From: Mycolicibacterium aromaticivorans JS19b1 = JCM 16368
GTDB lineage: Bacteria > Actinomycetota > Actinomycetes > Mycobacteriales > Mycobacteriaceae
DNA: 64,000 nt
Direction of reading: 5' to 3'
Assembly: GCF_000559085.1 (NCBI RefSeq)
Contig: NZ_JALN02000001.1
Span: forward strand, 248,001 to 312,000
Below the pieces are notes generated by a model. That model saw only the letters and a list, made by a program, of their open reading frames with translations, did not search any database and was not told the origin of the DNA. A program made the position numbers and the translations under genes. Below are positions 1-14,548 of this stretch, piece after piece (within the stretch, counting starts at the first letter, position 1; each line of letters opens with the position of its first letter).

Positions 1-501
1 CCCGGCCATCGCGCGCTGCACCGAAGCCCCCTCGGGGTTCGACGTCGCGGCCAGCACGAATACCCCGCGGCGGTTGCGCGCGGCCACGTCCAAAAGCGGC
101 TGCAGCGAACCGAATCCGAGATAGGGCGAGGCGGTGACAGCGTCCGCCGCAAGGGGGCCGTCACCGGCCCAGGCCTGGGCGTAGGCCGCCATCGTCGACC
201 CGATGTCGCCCCGCTTGGCGTCAGCGAGCACCAGCACACCCTCCGCCCGCAAGGCAGCCATCGTGGACTCGAGCACCGCGAAACCCGCTGACCCGTAAGC
301 CTCGAAGAACGCCACCTGCGGCTTGACGATCGCGAATCCTGCGTAGGCCTGCACACAGATCTCGCTGAACCGGGCCAGGCCGTCGGCACCGACCGGCAGG
401 TCCCAGGCAGCCAACAATTCCGGGTGCGGGTCGATGCCCAGGCACAGCGGACCGCGCTGCGCGATCGCGGCGGCCAGCCGAGCGCCGAAGGCCTCAGTCA
501 T
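1..501 (-). CDS. pyrF: Orotidine 5'-phosphate decarboxylase, partial (3' end beyond window)
   Basis: This enzyme decarboxylates OMP to UMP, the last step of de novo pyrimidine synthesis. The visible 167 residues begin MTEAFGARL. They contain the substrate-binding DPHPELL near residue 25, [11 protein letters not shown] and the type-2 (mycobacterial) signature [10 protein letters not shown] with its catalytic Lys and Asp. The ATG at 501 lies 9 nt after the carB stop, so it is the last visible gene of the pyr operon. The C-terminal part lies outside the window. Identification is secure from motifs and operon position. Confidence 0.95.
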   Translation of the reverse strand, partial: MTEAFGARLAAAIAQRGPLCLGIDPHPELLAAWDLPVGADGLARFSEICVQAYAGFAIVKPQVAFFEAYGSAGFAVLESTMAALRAEGVLVLADAKRGDIGSTMAAYAQAWAGDGPLAADAVTASPYLGFGSLQPLLDVAARNRRGVFVLAATSNPEGASVQRAMAG

Positions 502-510
502 CGGCCCATC

Positions 511-3852
<3,342 letters not shown>

Positions 3853-4974
3853 TTACTTCTCCCCCGCCATCAGGTCGATGAATTGGTCGAACAGGTAGTT
3901 CGCGTCATGTGGTCCTGCCGCGGCCTCCGGGTGGTACTGCACCGAGAAGGCCCGGCCGTCAACGAGTTTGATGCCCTCGACGACGCCGTCGTTGGCACAG
4001 GTGTGACTCACCATGGCCGGCCCGAAGTCGGTGTCGAACCGTTCTCCTGCTTCGCCTTCCAGCGCGAAGCCGTGGTTCTGCGCGGTGATCGCGACGGTGC
4101 CGGTCTGGTGGTCGATCACCGGCACGTTGATGCCACGGTGTCCGAACACCATCTTGTAGGTGGACCGGCCCAGCGCCCTGCCGAGGATCTGGTTGCCGAA
4201 GCAGATGCCGAACAGCGGGATTCCGGCACCGAGCACCGCGCGGGTGACCTCGACGATGTGGTCGGCGGTCGCCGGGTCGCCGGGCCCGTTGGACAGGAAC
4301 ACCCCGTCCGGCCGCAGGTCGGCGATCTGCTCGAACGTCGCCCCGGCGGGCAGCACGTGGGTGGCGATGCCGCGCTTGGCGAAGTTGCGCGGGGTGTTGG
4401 TCTTGATGCCGAGATCGATGGCTGCGACCGTGAACCGTTGCGCCCCTTCGGGTTCGACCGTGTAGACCGCGTCGGTCGACACCTGGCCGGCCAGGTCGGC
4501 GCCCAGCATCGAGGGCTGGTTGCGGACCCGGCTCAGCAGTTCCTCGGTGTCTGCGAGCGCAGGGCCGGAGAACACGCCGGCCTTCATCGAGCCGCGGGTG
4601 CGCAGGTGGCGCACCACTGCGCGGGTGTCGATGCCGGCGATCCCGACGATGCCCTGCCGGGTGAGTTCGTTCTCGAGTGTCCCGGTGGCGCGCCAGTTCG
4701 AGGCGCGCGGCGACGGGTCGCGCACGACGTAGCCGGCCACCCAGATCTTGTCGCCGCGACTTTCGGCGTCCTCGTGGTTCCAGCCGGTGTTGCCGATCTG
4801 TGGGGCGGTGGCCACCACGATCTGGCGGTGATAGCTGGGATCGGTGAGGGTCTCCTGATAGCCCGACATCCCGGTGGAGAACACCGCCTCACCGAGAGTC
4901 TCTCCGACAGCACCGAATTCGGTACCGGTGTAGACCCGCCCGTCCTCCAGTACCAGATGGGCTTTACCCGTCAC
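3853..4974 (-). CDS. carA: Carbamoyl-phosphate synthase small (glutaminase) subunit
   Basis: This class I glutamine amidotransferase hydrolyses glutamine and channels ammonia to CarB. The N-terminal half is the CPSase small-chain domain. The C-terminal half carries GPGDP, the nucleophile Cys in FGICFGNQ and the His-Glu pair in [12 protein letters not shown] place the start at a GTG (4974): it overlaps the upstream stop codon as GTGA, has CAGGAGAAG just before it, and gives about 373 residues, close to family length. A start at 4998 would add eight unlikely residues and a 28-nt overlap. Confidence 0.97.
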   Translation of the reverse strand: MTGKAHLVLEDGRVYTGTEFGAVGETLGEAVFSTGMSGYQETLTDPSYHRQIVVATAPQIGNTGWNHEDAESRGDKIWVAGYVVRDPSPRASNWRATGTLENELTRQGIVGIAGIDTRAVVRHLRTRGSMKAGVFSGPALADTEELLSRVRNQPSMLGADLAGQVSTDAVYTVEPEGAQRFTVAAIDLGIKTNTPRNFAKRGIATHVLPAGATFEQIADLRPDGVFLSNGPGDPATADHIVEVTRAVLGAGIPLFGICFGNQILGRALGRSTYKMVFGHRGINVPVIDHQTGTVAITAQNHGFALEGEAGERFDTDFGPAMVSHTCANDGVVEGIKLVDGRAFSVQYHPEAAAGPHDANYLFDQFIDLMAGEK

Positions 4975-5501
4975 GCTGCTTCTCCTGTTGTCGTCCACCG
5001 GGCGTAGTCGCGGCGGTCGTCACCGCGAAAGCCCGTATCAATCTCGGTTCCTGATGGCAGCCGCCACCGAATCGCCAGAATGCCTGCCGGCGAGTCGGAC
5101 TTGTTGCGGCCACCGGGGATGACCTTCCCCGCCAGTCCGCGCTCGGTGCGGATGGCGGTGATGGCGTCTTGCGGGATCCAGATCGGCGTCGCGCCGGAGC
5201 GCTCGAGCAGGATGCCCTCGGGATAGCGGGTCAACACCGCCTTGGACCGGTAGCCCAGGTCACCGGCGGCGATGCGCTCCAACCAATTCGGTGCCAACGT
5301 GCTGCCGATGTAGAGGCCGCGGGTCGGTGCGACGGTGGCCGAACCCAGCAGGTCCGGCAGGGCGGGTAACTCGCCCAGTAGATCCATCTGGCGCCGGGCT
5401 CGCCGCTTCCAGCCGCGCAGCATCCGGCCGATCAGCACACCGATGATGACGACGATCACGAACGCGAAGACAAACGATCCGATCGCCGTACCGGTATTCA
5501 T
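4971..5501 (-). CDS. Membrane-anchored PH-like domain protein of the pyr operon
   Basis: A 176-residue protein whose residues about 8-30 form one hydrophobic helix ([16 protein letters not shown]), followed by a basic stretch ([10 protein letters not shown]) typical of a type III/N-in signal anchor. The remainder looks like a soluble beta-rich domain of the PH-like kind. It corresponds in position to the uncharacterised Rv1382 of M. tuberculosis (recalled synteny). It overlaps pyrC by 4 nt (ATGA) and carA by 4 nt, so it is translationally coupled to pyrimidine enzymes although nothing in it suggests a catalytic role. Function unknown. A scaffold or regulator at the membrane is possible but only a guess. 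Confidence 0.85.
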   Translation of the reverse strand: MNTGTAIGSFVFAFVIVVIIGVLIGRMLRGWKRRARRQMDLLGELPALPDLLGSATVAPTRGLYIGSTLAPNWLERIAAGDLGYRSKAVLTRYPEGILLERSGATPIWIPQDAITAIRTERGLAGKVIPGGRNKSDSPAGILAIRWRLPSGTEIDTGFRGDDRRDYARWTTTGEAA

Positions 5502-6789
5502 GCGGGGCTCTTCCCGTCCCGCGCCGTGACGACACCGCGCAGCAGGGTCGCGGTGACCGTCGCAGGCAACGCCATCGCGGCGAACGGGGTGTTGGCCGAG
5601 CGGCTGGCCAGTTCAGTGCCGTCGACCACCCAGGTGGCGTCGGGGTCGACGACGACGAGGTTGGCCGGCTCCCCCACCTCCAGCGGGCGACCCTGATCAT
5701 CGAGCCCGACGATGCGGGCCGGGTTCTCGCTCATCACCCGTGCGACGCCGCGCCAGTCCAGCAGGCCGGTCTGCACCATCGTCTCGACGACCACCGACAG
5801 CGCGGTCTGAAGACCGAGCATGCCGGGCCGGGCCCGGGAGAACTCGCAACATTTCTCGTGCTCGGCGTGCGGGGCGTGATCGGTGGCCACAGAATCGAGC
5901 ACGCCGTCGGCCAGCCCCTGGCGCAGGGCCTGGGCGTCGGCGGCCTCGCGAAGCGGCGGGTTCACCCGGTTCACCCCGTCGTAGCTGGCCAGCCTGCTGT
6001 CGTCGAGCAACAGGTGGTGTGGGGTGACTTCGGCTGTGATCGAGATGCCCTGCTGCTTGGCCCATTTGATGATCTCGACCGTCCCGGCGGTGGACGCATG
6101 GCAGATGTGGACGCGGGCGCCGGCGTCACGGGCCAGCAGCGCGTCACGGGCGACGATCGATTCCTCGGCGGCCCGCGGCCAGCCGGCCAGACCGAGCCGC
6201 GCGGCGTTGGGGCCTTCGTGGGCGACGGCGCCGACGGTCAGGCGGGGCTCCTCGGCGTGCTGGGCGATCAGCACGCCCAGACCGGTGGCGTACTCCAGCG
6301 CCCGGCGCATCACCAGCGGATCGTCCACGCACACACCGTCGTCGGAGAACAACTTGACCTGGGCGATCCCGCCGGCCATCAGGCCCATCTCGGTGAGCTG
6401 CTTGCCTTTGAGGCCCACGGTCACCGCGCCGACCGGGTGCACGTCGACCAGTCCGACCTGCTGACCGCGCCGCCACACGTGGTCGGTCACCACCGGGCTG
6501 TCGGCCACCGGGTCGGTGTTGGCCATCGCGAACACCGCGGTGTAACCGCCCAGAGCCGCGGCGGCCGAACCCGTTTCGATGTCCTCGGCGTACTCGCGGC
6601 CCGGCTCACGCAAGTGGGTGTGCAGGTCGACAAAGCCGGGCAGCAGAACCTGGCCGGTGGCGTCGATGACGTCGGCATCATCGGGGGCGGCAAGCTTCGG
6701 CCCGATCTCGGCGATCTGGCCGTCGGCCACCAGGACGTCGACCTGATCACCCTCGCCGTAGAGACGCACTCCACGAATCAACACGCTGC

Positions 6790-6793
<4 letters not shown>
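5498..6793 (-). CDS. pyrC: Dihydroorotase
   Basis: This enzyme cyclises carbamoyl-aspartate to dihydroorotate. The 431-residue amidohydrolase has the metal-binding HxH in [10 protein letters not shown] near residue 60, the [10 protein letters not shown] segment, a HAEE motif and the late Asp/His motif VATDHAPH. This is the type I form common in Gram-positive bacteria. It overlaps pyrB upstream (its ATG at 6793 spans the pyrB stop) and the PH-domain gene downstream, each by 4 nt, consistent with tight coupling in the operon. Confidence 0.97.
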
Positions 6794-7739
<946 letters not shown>

Positions 7740-7743
<4 letters not shown>

Positions 7744-8306
7744 CTCGGCGGCCCTCCCTGCGGTGCGATCCAGATACCTTCCACCCCGTCGTCCTCCACC
7801 AGCCGAACCTTGACGTTCTCGCTACGTGACGTGGGCACGTTCTTGCCGACGTAGTCCGCCCTCAGCGGCAGCTCGCGGTGCCCGCGGTCAACCAGGACCG
7901 CCAGCTGCACCACGGTGGGGCGGCCGATGTCGCGCAGGGCGTCCAGCGCCGAGCGGACCGACCGCCCGGTGTAGAGCACGTCGTCGACGAGGATCACCAG
8001 GGCGCCGTCGATTCCGCCCACCGGGATGGAGGTCTCTTCCAAGGCGCGGGGCGGCTTGAAGTCCAGGTCGTCGCGGTAGAGCGTGATGTCCAGGCCACCG
8101 CGCTCCACTGTGACGCCGGAGAACTCATGGATCTTGGCAGCCAGCCGGTTGGCGAGGGTGACGCCCCGGGTCGGGATGCCGAGGAGGATGACGCGGGGCG
8201 CATCAGGGGCGTCGAGGGCGGTCTTCTCGATGATCTGGTGGGCGATGCGGGAAACGGTTCTACCGACGTCCGCATCGGACATCAATTCGCGGTCGGTGGA
8301 GCCCAC
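7740..8306 (-). CDS. pyrR: PyrR bifunctional pyr operon regulator / uracil phosphoribosyltransferase
   Basis: This PRTase-fold RNA-binding regulator senses UMP/UTP against PRPP and in many species also has UPRTase activity. The PRPP-binding motif [13 protein letters not shown] is clear at about residues 107-119, and the conserved N-terminal [11 protein letters not shown] is present. A longer reading frame begins at 8381. I place the start at GTG 8306 because it follows AAGGAGG at 8319-8325 and gives 188 residues, close to the usual family length, whereas the extension is basic and low-complexity. It is the first gene of the operon and its leader carries a PyrR-type binding loop, implying autoregulation. 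Confidence 0.95.
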
Positions 8307-8318
8307 GAGCTTTCCGGA

Positions 8319-8344
8319 CCTCCTTCTCCGCCTCTCTGGACGGA
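8319..8344 (-). promoter_or_regulatory. PyrR-binding RNA stem-loop next to the pyrR Shine-Dalgarno
   Basis: Read on the minus strand, the leader contains TCCG-TCCAGAGAGG-CGGA (8327-8344), followed at once by the Shine-Dalgarno AAGGAGG (8319-8325). The loop UCCAGAGAGG matches the known PyrR anti-antiterminator loop core (UCCNGNGAGG). In mycobacteria PyrR is known to repress translation of the first pyr gene, so binding here would block ribosome loading. The stem is short (4 bp) as drawn. No attenuator terminator was seen. Confidence 0.75.
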
Positions 8345-8371
8345 TCGTTAAAGGATGTCGAACTGTCGGGC

Positions 8372-8377
8372 AGCCTA
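8372..8377 (-). promoter_or_regulatory. Possible -10 hexamer of the pyr operon promoter
   Basis: Minus-strand TAGGCT, preceded by TGT (an extended -10 like TGTTAGGCT), fits the mycobacterial TAnnnT consensus and lies about 30 nt upstream of the PyrR loop. No convincing -35 is visible, so this is a weak call. Confidence 0.35.
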
Positions 8378-8415
8378 ACACCCCTTGCCGGCGGATCCCG
8401 AAACGCGCCCGTCAG

Positions 8416-8421
8416 TAGAGT
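8416..8421 (+). promoter_or_regulatory. -10 hexamer, likely leaderless transcript for the serine hydrolase gene
   Basis: TAGAGT sits exactly 7 nt before the GTG at 8429, and no Shine-Dalgarno precedes that GTG. This spacing would place the transcript start on or beside the start codon. Confidence 0.5.
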
Positions 8422-8428
8422 TCTTACG

Positions 8429-9631
8429 GTGAACCTCGGGGACAACCGCACCTCGGTCGTGCAGGCAGTCGATTCCGGACTACTGGCCGGGGCCGTCACC
8501 CTGGCCTGGCAGCAGGGAAAGATGCTGCAGGTCAACGAGATCGGGTATCGCGACGTCGAAGCCGGTCTGCCGATGCAGCGCGACACGATCTTCCGGGTCG
8601 CCTCGATGACCAAGCCGGTGACGGTCGCGGCCGCGATGGCGCTCGTCGAAGAGGGCAAGCTCACACTGACCGATCCGGTCACCCGCTGGCTTCCGGAGCT
8701 GGCCGACATGCAGGTCCTGGTGGACCCGGCCGGCCCGCTGGACCGCACGGTGCCCGCGCGCCGGGCGATCACGATCGACGACCTGATGACCCACCGCAGC
8801 GGGCTGGCCTACGTGTTCTCGGTCGGGGGGCCGATCAGCCGCGCCTACGGCCGGGTGTCGCTGCGCCAGGACCAGGACCACTGGCTCGCCGAGATCTCCC
8901 AGCTGCCGCTGGTGCACCAGCCCGGGGAGCGGCTCACCTACAGCCAGGCCACCGACGTGCTCGGCATCGCGATCTCCCGCATCGAGGGCAAACCGCTGCA
9001 CACTGTCCTCGCCGAGCGGATCTTCGAGCCCCTCGGCATGTCCGACACCGGCTTCTTCATCTCGCCAGACAAGCGCGCCCGCGCCGCCACGATGTATCGC
9101 CTCGACCCCGAATCCGGCCTGCAGCACGACGCCATGGGGCCCATCCCGGTGACCGAGCCGCGGTTCTGCCAGGGCGGGGCCGGTCTGGTCACCACCGTCG
9201 ACGACTATCTGCGCTTCGCCCGGATGCTGCTGGGCGGCGGTGACGTCGACGGCGTGCGGGTCCTGTCGCCGGAGTCGGTGGAGTCAATGCGTACCGACCG
9301 GCTGACCGCGGAGCAGAAGCAGTTCCCGTTCCTGGGTCTTCCGTTCTGGGTGGGCCGCGGCTTCGGCCTGAACCTCTCGGTGGTAACGGATCCGGCGAAA
9401 TCGGGGCAGTTGTACGGCCCCGGCGGGTTGGGCACCTTCAGCTGGCCCGGCGCATACGGAACCTGGTGGCAGGCCGACCCGGCCAACGACCTCATCCTGA
9501 TCTACCTGATCCAGAACTATCCGAACATGAGCGCGCCGGCGGAGGCGGTGGCCGGCAACACCTCGCTGGCCAAGCTGCAGTCGGTGCAACCGAAGTTCGT
9601 CCGGCGCACCTACGGCGCGCTGGGTCTCTAG
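8429..9631 (+). CDS. Class-C beta-lactamase-fold serine hydrolase
   Basis: A 400-residue member of the beta-lactamase/esterase (penicillin-binding-protein-like) family. The catalytic SxxK is SMTK in RVASMTKPVTV near residue 60, and the Tyr motif is YSQ in RLTYSQATDVLG near residue 172. No signal peptide or membrane helix is evident, so it is probably cytoplasmic. Such mycobacterial proteins are usually esterases or peptidases of unknown substrate rather than antibiotic-resistance enzymes. The gene is divergent from pyrR and ends 2 nt from the convergent phosphatase gene. The substrate cannot be inferred. Confidence 0.85.
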   Translation: MNLGDNRTSVVQAVDSGLLAGAVTLAWQQGKMLQVNEIGYRDVEAGLPMQRDTIFRVASMTKPVTVAAAMALVEEGKLTLTDPVTRWLPELADMQVLVDPAGPLDRTVPARRAITIDDLMTHRSGLAYVFSVGGPISRAYGRVSLRQDQDHWLAEISQLPLVHQPGERLTYSQATDVLGIAISRIEGKPLHTVLAERIFEPLGMSDTGFFISPDKRARAATMYRLDPESGLQHDAMGPIPVTEPRFCQGGAGLVTTVDDYLRFARMLLGGGDVDGVRVLSPESVESMRTDRLTAEQKQFPFLGLPFWVGRGFGLNLSVVTDPAKSGQLYGPGGLGTFSWPGAYGTWWQADPANDLILIYLIQNYPNMSAPAEAVAGNTSLAKLQSVQPKFVRRTYGALGL

Positions 9632-9633
9632 CG

Positions 9634-10373
9634 CTACCGCAGCTCGACCGCCACTGCCGACGACCCCGGGTCCGGCCGACTGACCCGAAGTCCGGCTTCT
9701 TCGGCGATGACGGCCGCGGCTGCCCAATCATGCTCGGCGAGATCGGTTTCGACGAATCCGTCGATCGCACCTTCGGCGACGGCGCAGATCGCCAACGCCG
9801 CCGAACCGAAGATCCTGGCATCGGTGTAGTCGCGCATGTGCTGCGCGGTCAGCGTGAACTGCTCGCGGCGCACATCGGCGGAGTACGAGTACCCCATGCC
9901 GAGCAGCCGCGCCCCGCGGTCACCGTCGGGGCCGGTGAGCCGACGCACCCCGCCGCTGTCGGCGAGCCACGCGCCCCCGCCGCGATGCGCGAAGTAGGTC
10001 TTGCCCAGTGCCGGGGCCACCACCGCCCCGGCGAGCCAGCGGCCGTCGGCATCGACCGCGCCGACACACGTTGCGTAGTAAGGGATTCCCCTGGTGAAGT
10101 TGGTGGTCCCGTCGAGTGGGTCGATCGACCACCTGACCTGAGCCGTGTGTCGTCCGGCGGGGGGCAATTCCTCCCCGGTGATCTCGTCAGCGGGCCGCCG
10201 CGCGTCGATCACACCGCGCACCGCATGCTCGGCGGCGACGTCGACGTTCGTGACCAGGTTGCCCTGCTCCCCTTTGCTCGCGATCTGGAGCTCGCCTCGG
10301 GCCCCTGCGGCGAGCACGTCCGCCCCGCCGCGGGCGGCCGCCAGCGCGACGTCGAGCAACTCTGCGGCATCCA

Positions 10374-10377
<4 letters not shown>
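9634..10377 (-). CDS. Inositol-monophosphatase-family sugar phosphatase
   Basis: A 247-residue Mg-dependent phosphatase of the FIG/IMPase superfamily. Metal ligands are visible as GEE (ITGEEL, about residue 68), DPLDGTTNF (about residue 86) and the C-terminal HDWAAAAVIAEEAG, which replaces the usual WDxAAG. The GTG at 10377 overlaps the stop of the ABC ATPase gene by 4 nt (an ATG at 10374 is the alternative). It is therefore the last gene of the sugar operon and probably acts on a phosphorylated intermediate of that pathway. Inositol-phosphate, fructose-bisphosphate or histidinol-phosphate activity cannot be separated from sequence. Confidence 0.85.
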
Positions 10378-11456
<1,079 letters not shown>

Positions 11457-11479
11457 GCTTTTTTCGTTCTCCTGCCGTG

Positions 11480-12295
11480 CTAGGTCTTGACCGCGCCACC
11501 GCTGATGCCCTGGACCAGGCGGCGCTGAACAAAGAAGCTCGCGATGACAACCGGGACGACGGCGATCAAGATCGCCGCGCACATCGACCCGATCTGCACT
11601 CCGCGGAAGGTGTTGAACCCGGCGATCGCCACCGGCAGGATCTTGGCGTTGCCCGGCGCCAGGATCAGGCCGTAGAACATGTCGTTCCACGACAACGTGA
11701 AGCCGAAGATCGCCGATGCCCCGATACCCGGCAACACCTGAGGCAAGACGACCAGCAGGAACGCCCGGAACCGGCCGAAACCGTCGACGCGGGCCTGCTC
11801 TTCGATGGACTTCGGCACCGCCTCGAAGAAGCCGATGAGAAACCACGTCACCACCGGCGCGACGAAGCTCAGGTGCGCGAAGATCACCGGCACCAGGCTG
11901 TCCTGCAGGCGCAGCGCATACGCCATGGTCAGGAACGGAAACACCAGCACGGCCGGCGGAATCATCTGCGCGGCAAGCAGTCCGAATCGGGTGACAGTGC
12001 CGCCGGCCCGGTACGTGGTGATCGCGTAGGCACCCATGCAGCCGACCACGAGGCTGATCGCCACGCTGATGAAAGCGACGAAGAAACTGCGTGCCGCCGC
12101 GTCGAGAATGCCGGAGGACAGCACCGACCGCCAGCTGTCCAGATCTGGGCTGAACAGGATGAGAGCCGGATCATTGAGCTGCACAGGAGATTTGAAGCTC
12201 GCCAAGATGATCCATGCTATCGGCATGACCACCACGACGACCCCCACCCACAGCACCACGATGCGGGCCAGGGTGTATCCCTTCACACCGCTCAT
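11480..12295 (-). CDS. Sugar ABC transporter permease (MalG-like)
   Basis: A 271-residue inner-membrane permease with about six hydrophobic helices, the first at VVLWVGVVVVVMPIAWIIL. The cytoplasmic EAA loop is recognisable as EQARVDGFGRFRAFLLVVLP, which docks with the ATPase. ATG 12295 overlaps the stop codon of the partner permease as ATGA, showing coupled translation. Assigned to the CUT1 class by similarity to MalG/UgpE. The transported sugar is not determined. Confidence 0.93.
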   Translation of the reverse strand: MSGVKGYTLARIVVLWVGVVVVVMPIAWIILASFKSPVQLNDPALILFSPDLDSWRSVLSSGILDAAARSFFVAFISVAISLVVGCMGAYAITTYRAGGTVTRFGLLAAQMIPPAVLVFPFLTMAYALRLQDSLVPVIFAHLSFVAPVVTWFLIGFFEAVPKSIEEQARVDGFGRFRAFLLVVLPQVLPGIGASAIFGFTLSWNDMFYGLILAPGNAKILPVAIAGFNTFRGVQIGSMCAAILIAVVPVVIASFFVQRRLVQGISGGAVKT

Positions 12296-13146
12296 GCGTC
12301 GCGGTTCCTCTCCAGCAGCCGGAAGGTGATCACAACCGCGGTCAGCACCACGGCGAGCACCACGAACGCCATCGAGGCCGCGCTGCCGAGCCGGAAGAAC
12401 TGCACGCCGGTCTGATACGTGTAGTACTGCAGTGTCTGGGTTTCGGTACCGGGTCCACCTTTGGTGGTGGCGTAGACGTACTCGAAGACCTTCATCGCAT
12501 CGAGCGCCCGCAGCAGCACCGCGACGGCCAGCACGGGCCGCAGCAGCGGCAGGATGACCCGCCAGAACACATACCAGGGCGGCGCGCCGTCGACGCGGGC
12601 CGCCTCCAGCGGCTGTTTGGGGATCGATTCCAGGCCGGCCAGCAAGAGCAACACCATGAACGGAGTCCACTGCCAGACGTCGATGAGGGCCAACGTGTAG
12701 AGCGCATGACCCGAGCCCAGGAAATCGATGTCCACACCGAACTTCTTGAGCACGAACGGGATGGCACCGAGTTGGTCGTTGAGCAGGAACCGGAACGTCA
12801 GACCGACGGCGACCGGCGTGATGAACATGGGCGCCAGCAGCATCGCGCGGGTGACATCCCGAGCCCACTTCTGGCGCTGCAGCGCCATCGCCAGCACCAG
12901 GCCGATGACCAGTTCGAGTACCACCGCCACCAGGACGTAGGTGGCGGTGGTTCCGAATGCCTGCCAGAAATCGGGGTTGGTGAGGGTGTTGACGTAGTTC
13001 GTCAGTCCGACGAACCGGGGTGCGCGCCGATCGGTGAGCTTGTAGTCGGTGGCGCTGAGGTAGAGCGCGTAGAACAGTGGGAATCCGACGACCGCGACGA
13101 ACAGCGCCAGCAGCGGGCTCAACATCCCGTATTTGAATCTGGTCAT
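12292..13146 (-). CDS. Sugar ABC transporter permease (MalF/UgpA-like)
   Basis: A 284-residue permease with an N-terminal helix (LSPLLALFVAVVGFPLFYAL) and about five more. The EAA loop is EAARVDGAPPWYVFWRVILP. Together with the downstream permease it forms the heterodimeric channel. A 54-nt gap separates it from the binding-protein gene, and the ATG at 13146 closely follows AAGGA. Confidence 0.93.
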   Translation of the reverse strand: MTRFKYGMLSPLLALFVAVVGFPLFYALYLSATDYKLTDRRAPRFVGLTNYVNTLTNPDFWQAFGTTATYVLVAVVLELVIGLVLAMALQRQKWARDVTRAMLLAPMFITPVAVGLTFRFLLNDQLGAIPFVLKKFGVDIDFLGSGHALYTLALIDVWQWTPFMVLLLLAGLESIPKQPLEAARVDGAPPWYVFWRVILPLLRPVLAVAVLLRALDAMKVFEYVYATTKGGPGTETQTLQYYTYQTGVQFFRLGSAASMAFVVLAVVLTAVVITFRLLERNRDA

Positions 13147-13200
13147 GCCGGGTCCTTCCTACTCGTCACGGTCGCCGGATCCCACAGTGTCTGATTGGGG

Positions 13201-14517
13201 TCAGCCTCGGGTCTTCTCGGCGGCGGCCTGCGCATCGCGCAGCGCGTCGTCGACGCTCTTGGTGCCGGCCACGGCCTCGTTCAATTCCGTTCCGACGGCC
13301 TGGATCATCTCCTCGGCGTTGGTCTGGTTACTCAGCGGCTTGGCCTTCGACAGGATGTCCTTGACCACCGAGTAATAGTCGGCACCGAATCCGTCGGCGA
13401 GCACCTTGGGATCCTGCGTGCTGCTGCTGCGAATGACCGCGCCGCCCTTGACGACCCGCTCGAGGTCGACCGGCTTGGACGTCAGCCAGGAGGCGAATGC
13501 CCAGGCGGCGTCGGCGTTCCCGGAGTTCTGCGGGATCGCCCAGCTCCACGAGCCCAGCACGTCGACGCCACCGGGCATGGCGGTCAGCTTGAACGGACCG
13601 ACGCCGGACTTGGCGGCCGTTCCGTCCGGGGCGTTCAGCGACGGCAGGTTCCAGTTGTAACTGACCAGGGACGCCGACTGCCCGCTGGACACCGACCGGC
13701 CGGCCTCGTCGAAGCCCCAGTTGAGGCTGTTCTTCGGGGCGGCGGTGTTGTACAGGTCGACGTAGGCCGACAGCGCCTTCTTGGCCTCGGGGGTGTCGAG
13801 GGTGTACTTGCCCGAGTCGTCGTAGATGGAACCACCCGCGGCGAACAGGAAGTTGGCCCATTCCTCGAACACCTTGTAGCCCCGCTGCGGCTGCATGGCG
13901 ATGCCGGCCCGATCACCGGAGACCAGCTTCTTGGAGTTCGCCACCAGGTCGTCGAGGGTCTTGGGTTCGCTCAGGCCCGCCTTCTGGTAGTCCGGCACGC
14001 TGTAGATGTAACCGAGCGCATAGTTGTAGAACGGTACCGCGTACCGCTTGCCGTCGACGGTGTCGATGTCGGTGAGCGGCTTGAAGAAGTCCGCATAGTC
14101 GTAGTCGGCGGTCGAGTCGATGCGAGAATCCAACGGCTGCAACCAGTTCGCAGCGACGAAGTCCTTCATCCAGACGTTGTCGACGACGACGAGGTCATAG
14201 GTCGCCTTGGGCGGTTGGAAGGACGCGACCAGCTTGTCGCGGATCTGGTCGTAGGTCTGCGGCTCGATGCTCACCTTGATGTTCGGGTACTTCTTGTTGA
14301 ACTCGGGGATCATCGATTTGACGATGTCGGTGTCGGGCACGTTCTCCATCAGGATGTTGACGGTGCCCGACATATCGGTCGGCACCTGACCCGACCCGGT
14401 CGCTGACGGGGCTTCCGGCCCGCCGCTGCCCGCGCACCCCGAGAGCAGGAGCGCTGACGCGCCGATGGCGCCCAGACACGTTGCGGCGCGCCGCAACCCT
14501 GGAGTTGTGAACTTCAT
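13201..14517 (-). CDS. Sugar-binding lipoprotein of the ABC importer
   Basis: This is the extracytoplasmic solute-binding protein (family 1, MalE/UgpB-like) that captures the substrate. The 438-residue precursor has a type II signal peptide with a basic start (MKFTTPGLRR), a hydrophobic core and the lipobox LSGC with Cys28, then a Gly/Ser linker. ATG 14517 is chosen over the longer frame because AGGGGAAG precedes it and it places the signal peptide correctly. It lies between the SDR gene and the two permeases. The ligand is unknown. A polyol or monosaccharide fits the neighbouring dehydrogenase and kinase. Confidence 0.93.
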   Translation of the reverse strand: MKFTTPGLRRAATCLGAIGASALLLSGCAGSGGPEAPSATGSGQVPTDMSGTVNILMENVPDTDIVKSMIPEFNKKYPNIKVSIEPQTYDQIRDKLVASFQPPKATYDLVVVDNVWMKDFVAANWLQPLDSRIDSTADYDYADFFKPLTDIDTVDGKRYAVPFYNYALGYIYSVPDYQKAGLSEPKTLDDLVANSKKLVSGDRAGIAMQPQRGYKVFEEWANFLFAAGGSIYDDSGKYTLDTPEAKKALSAYVDLYNTAAPKNSLNWGFDEAGRSVSSGQSASLVSYNWNLPSLNAPDGTAAKSGVGPFKLTAMPGGVDVLGSWSWAIPQNSGNADAAWAFASWLTSKPVDLERVVKGGAVIRSSSTQDPKVLADGFGADYYSVVKDILSKAKPLSNQTNAEEMIQAVGTELNEAVAGTKSVDDALRDAQAAAEKTRG

Positions 14518-14548
14518 TGCTTCCCCTTTTCGGTGGTGAACATCAGGG

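Noticed and set aside
8307..8381. Longer pyrR start
   Set aside because: Would translate the PyrR loop and Shine-Dalgarno; the added residues are Arg-rich and not in the family.
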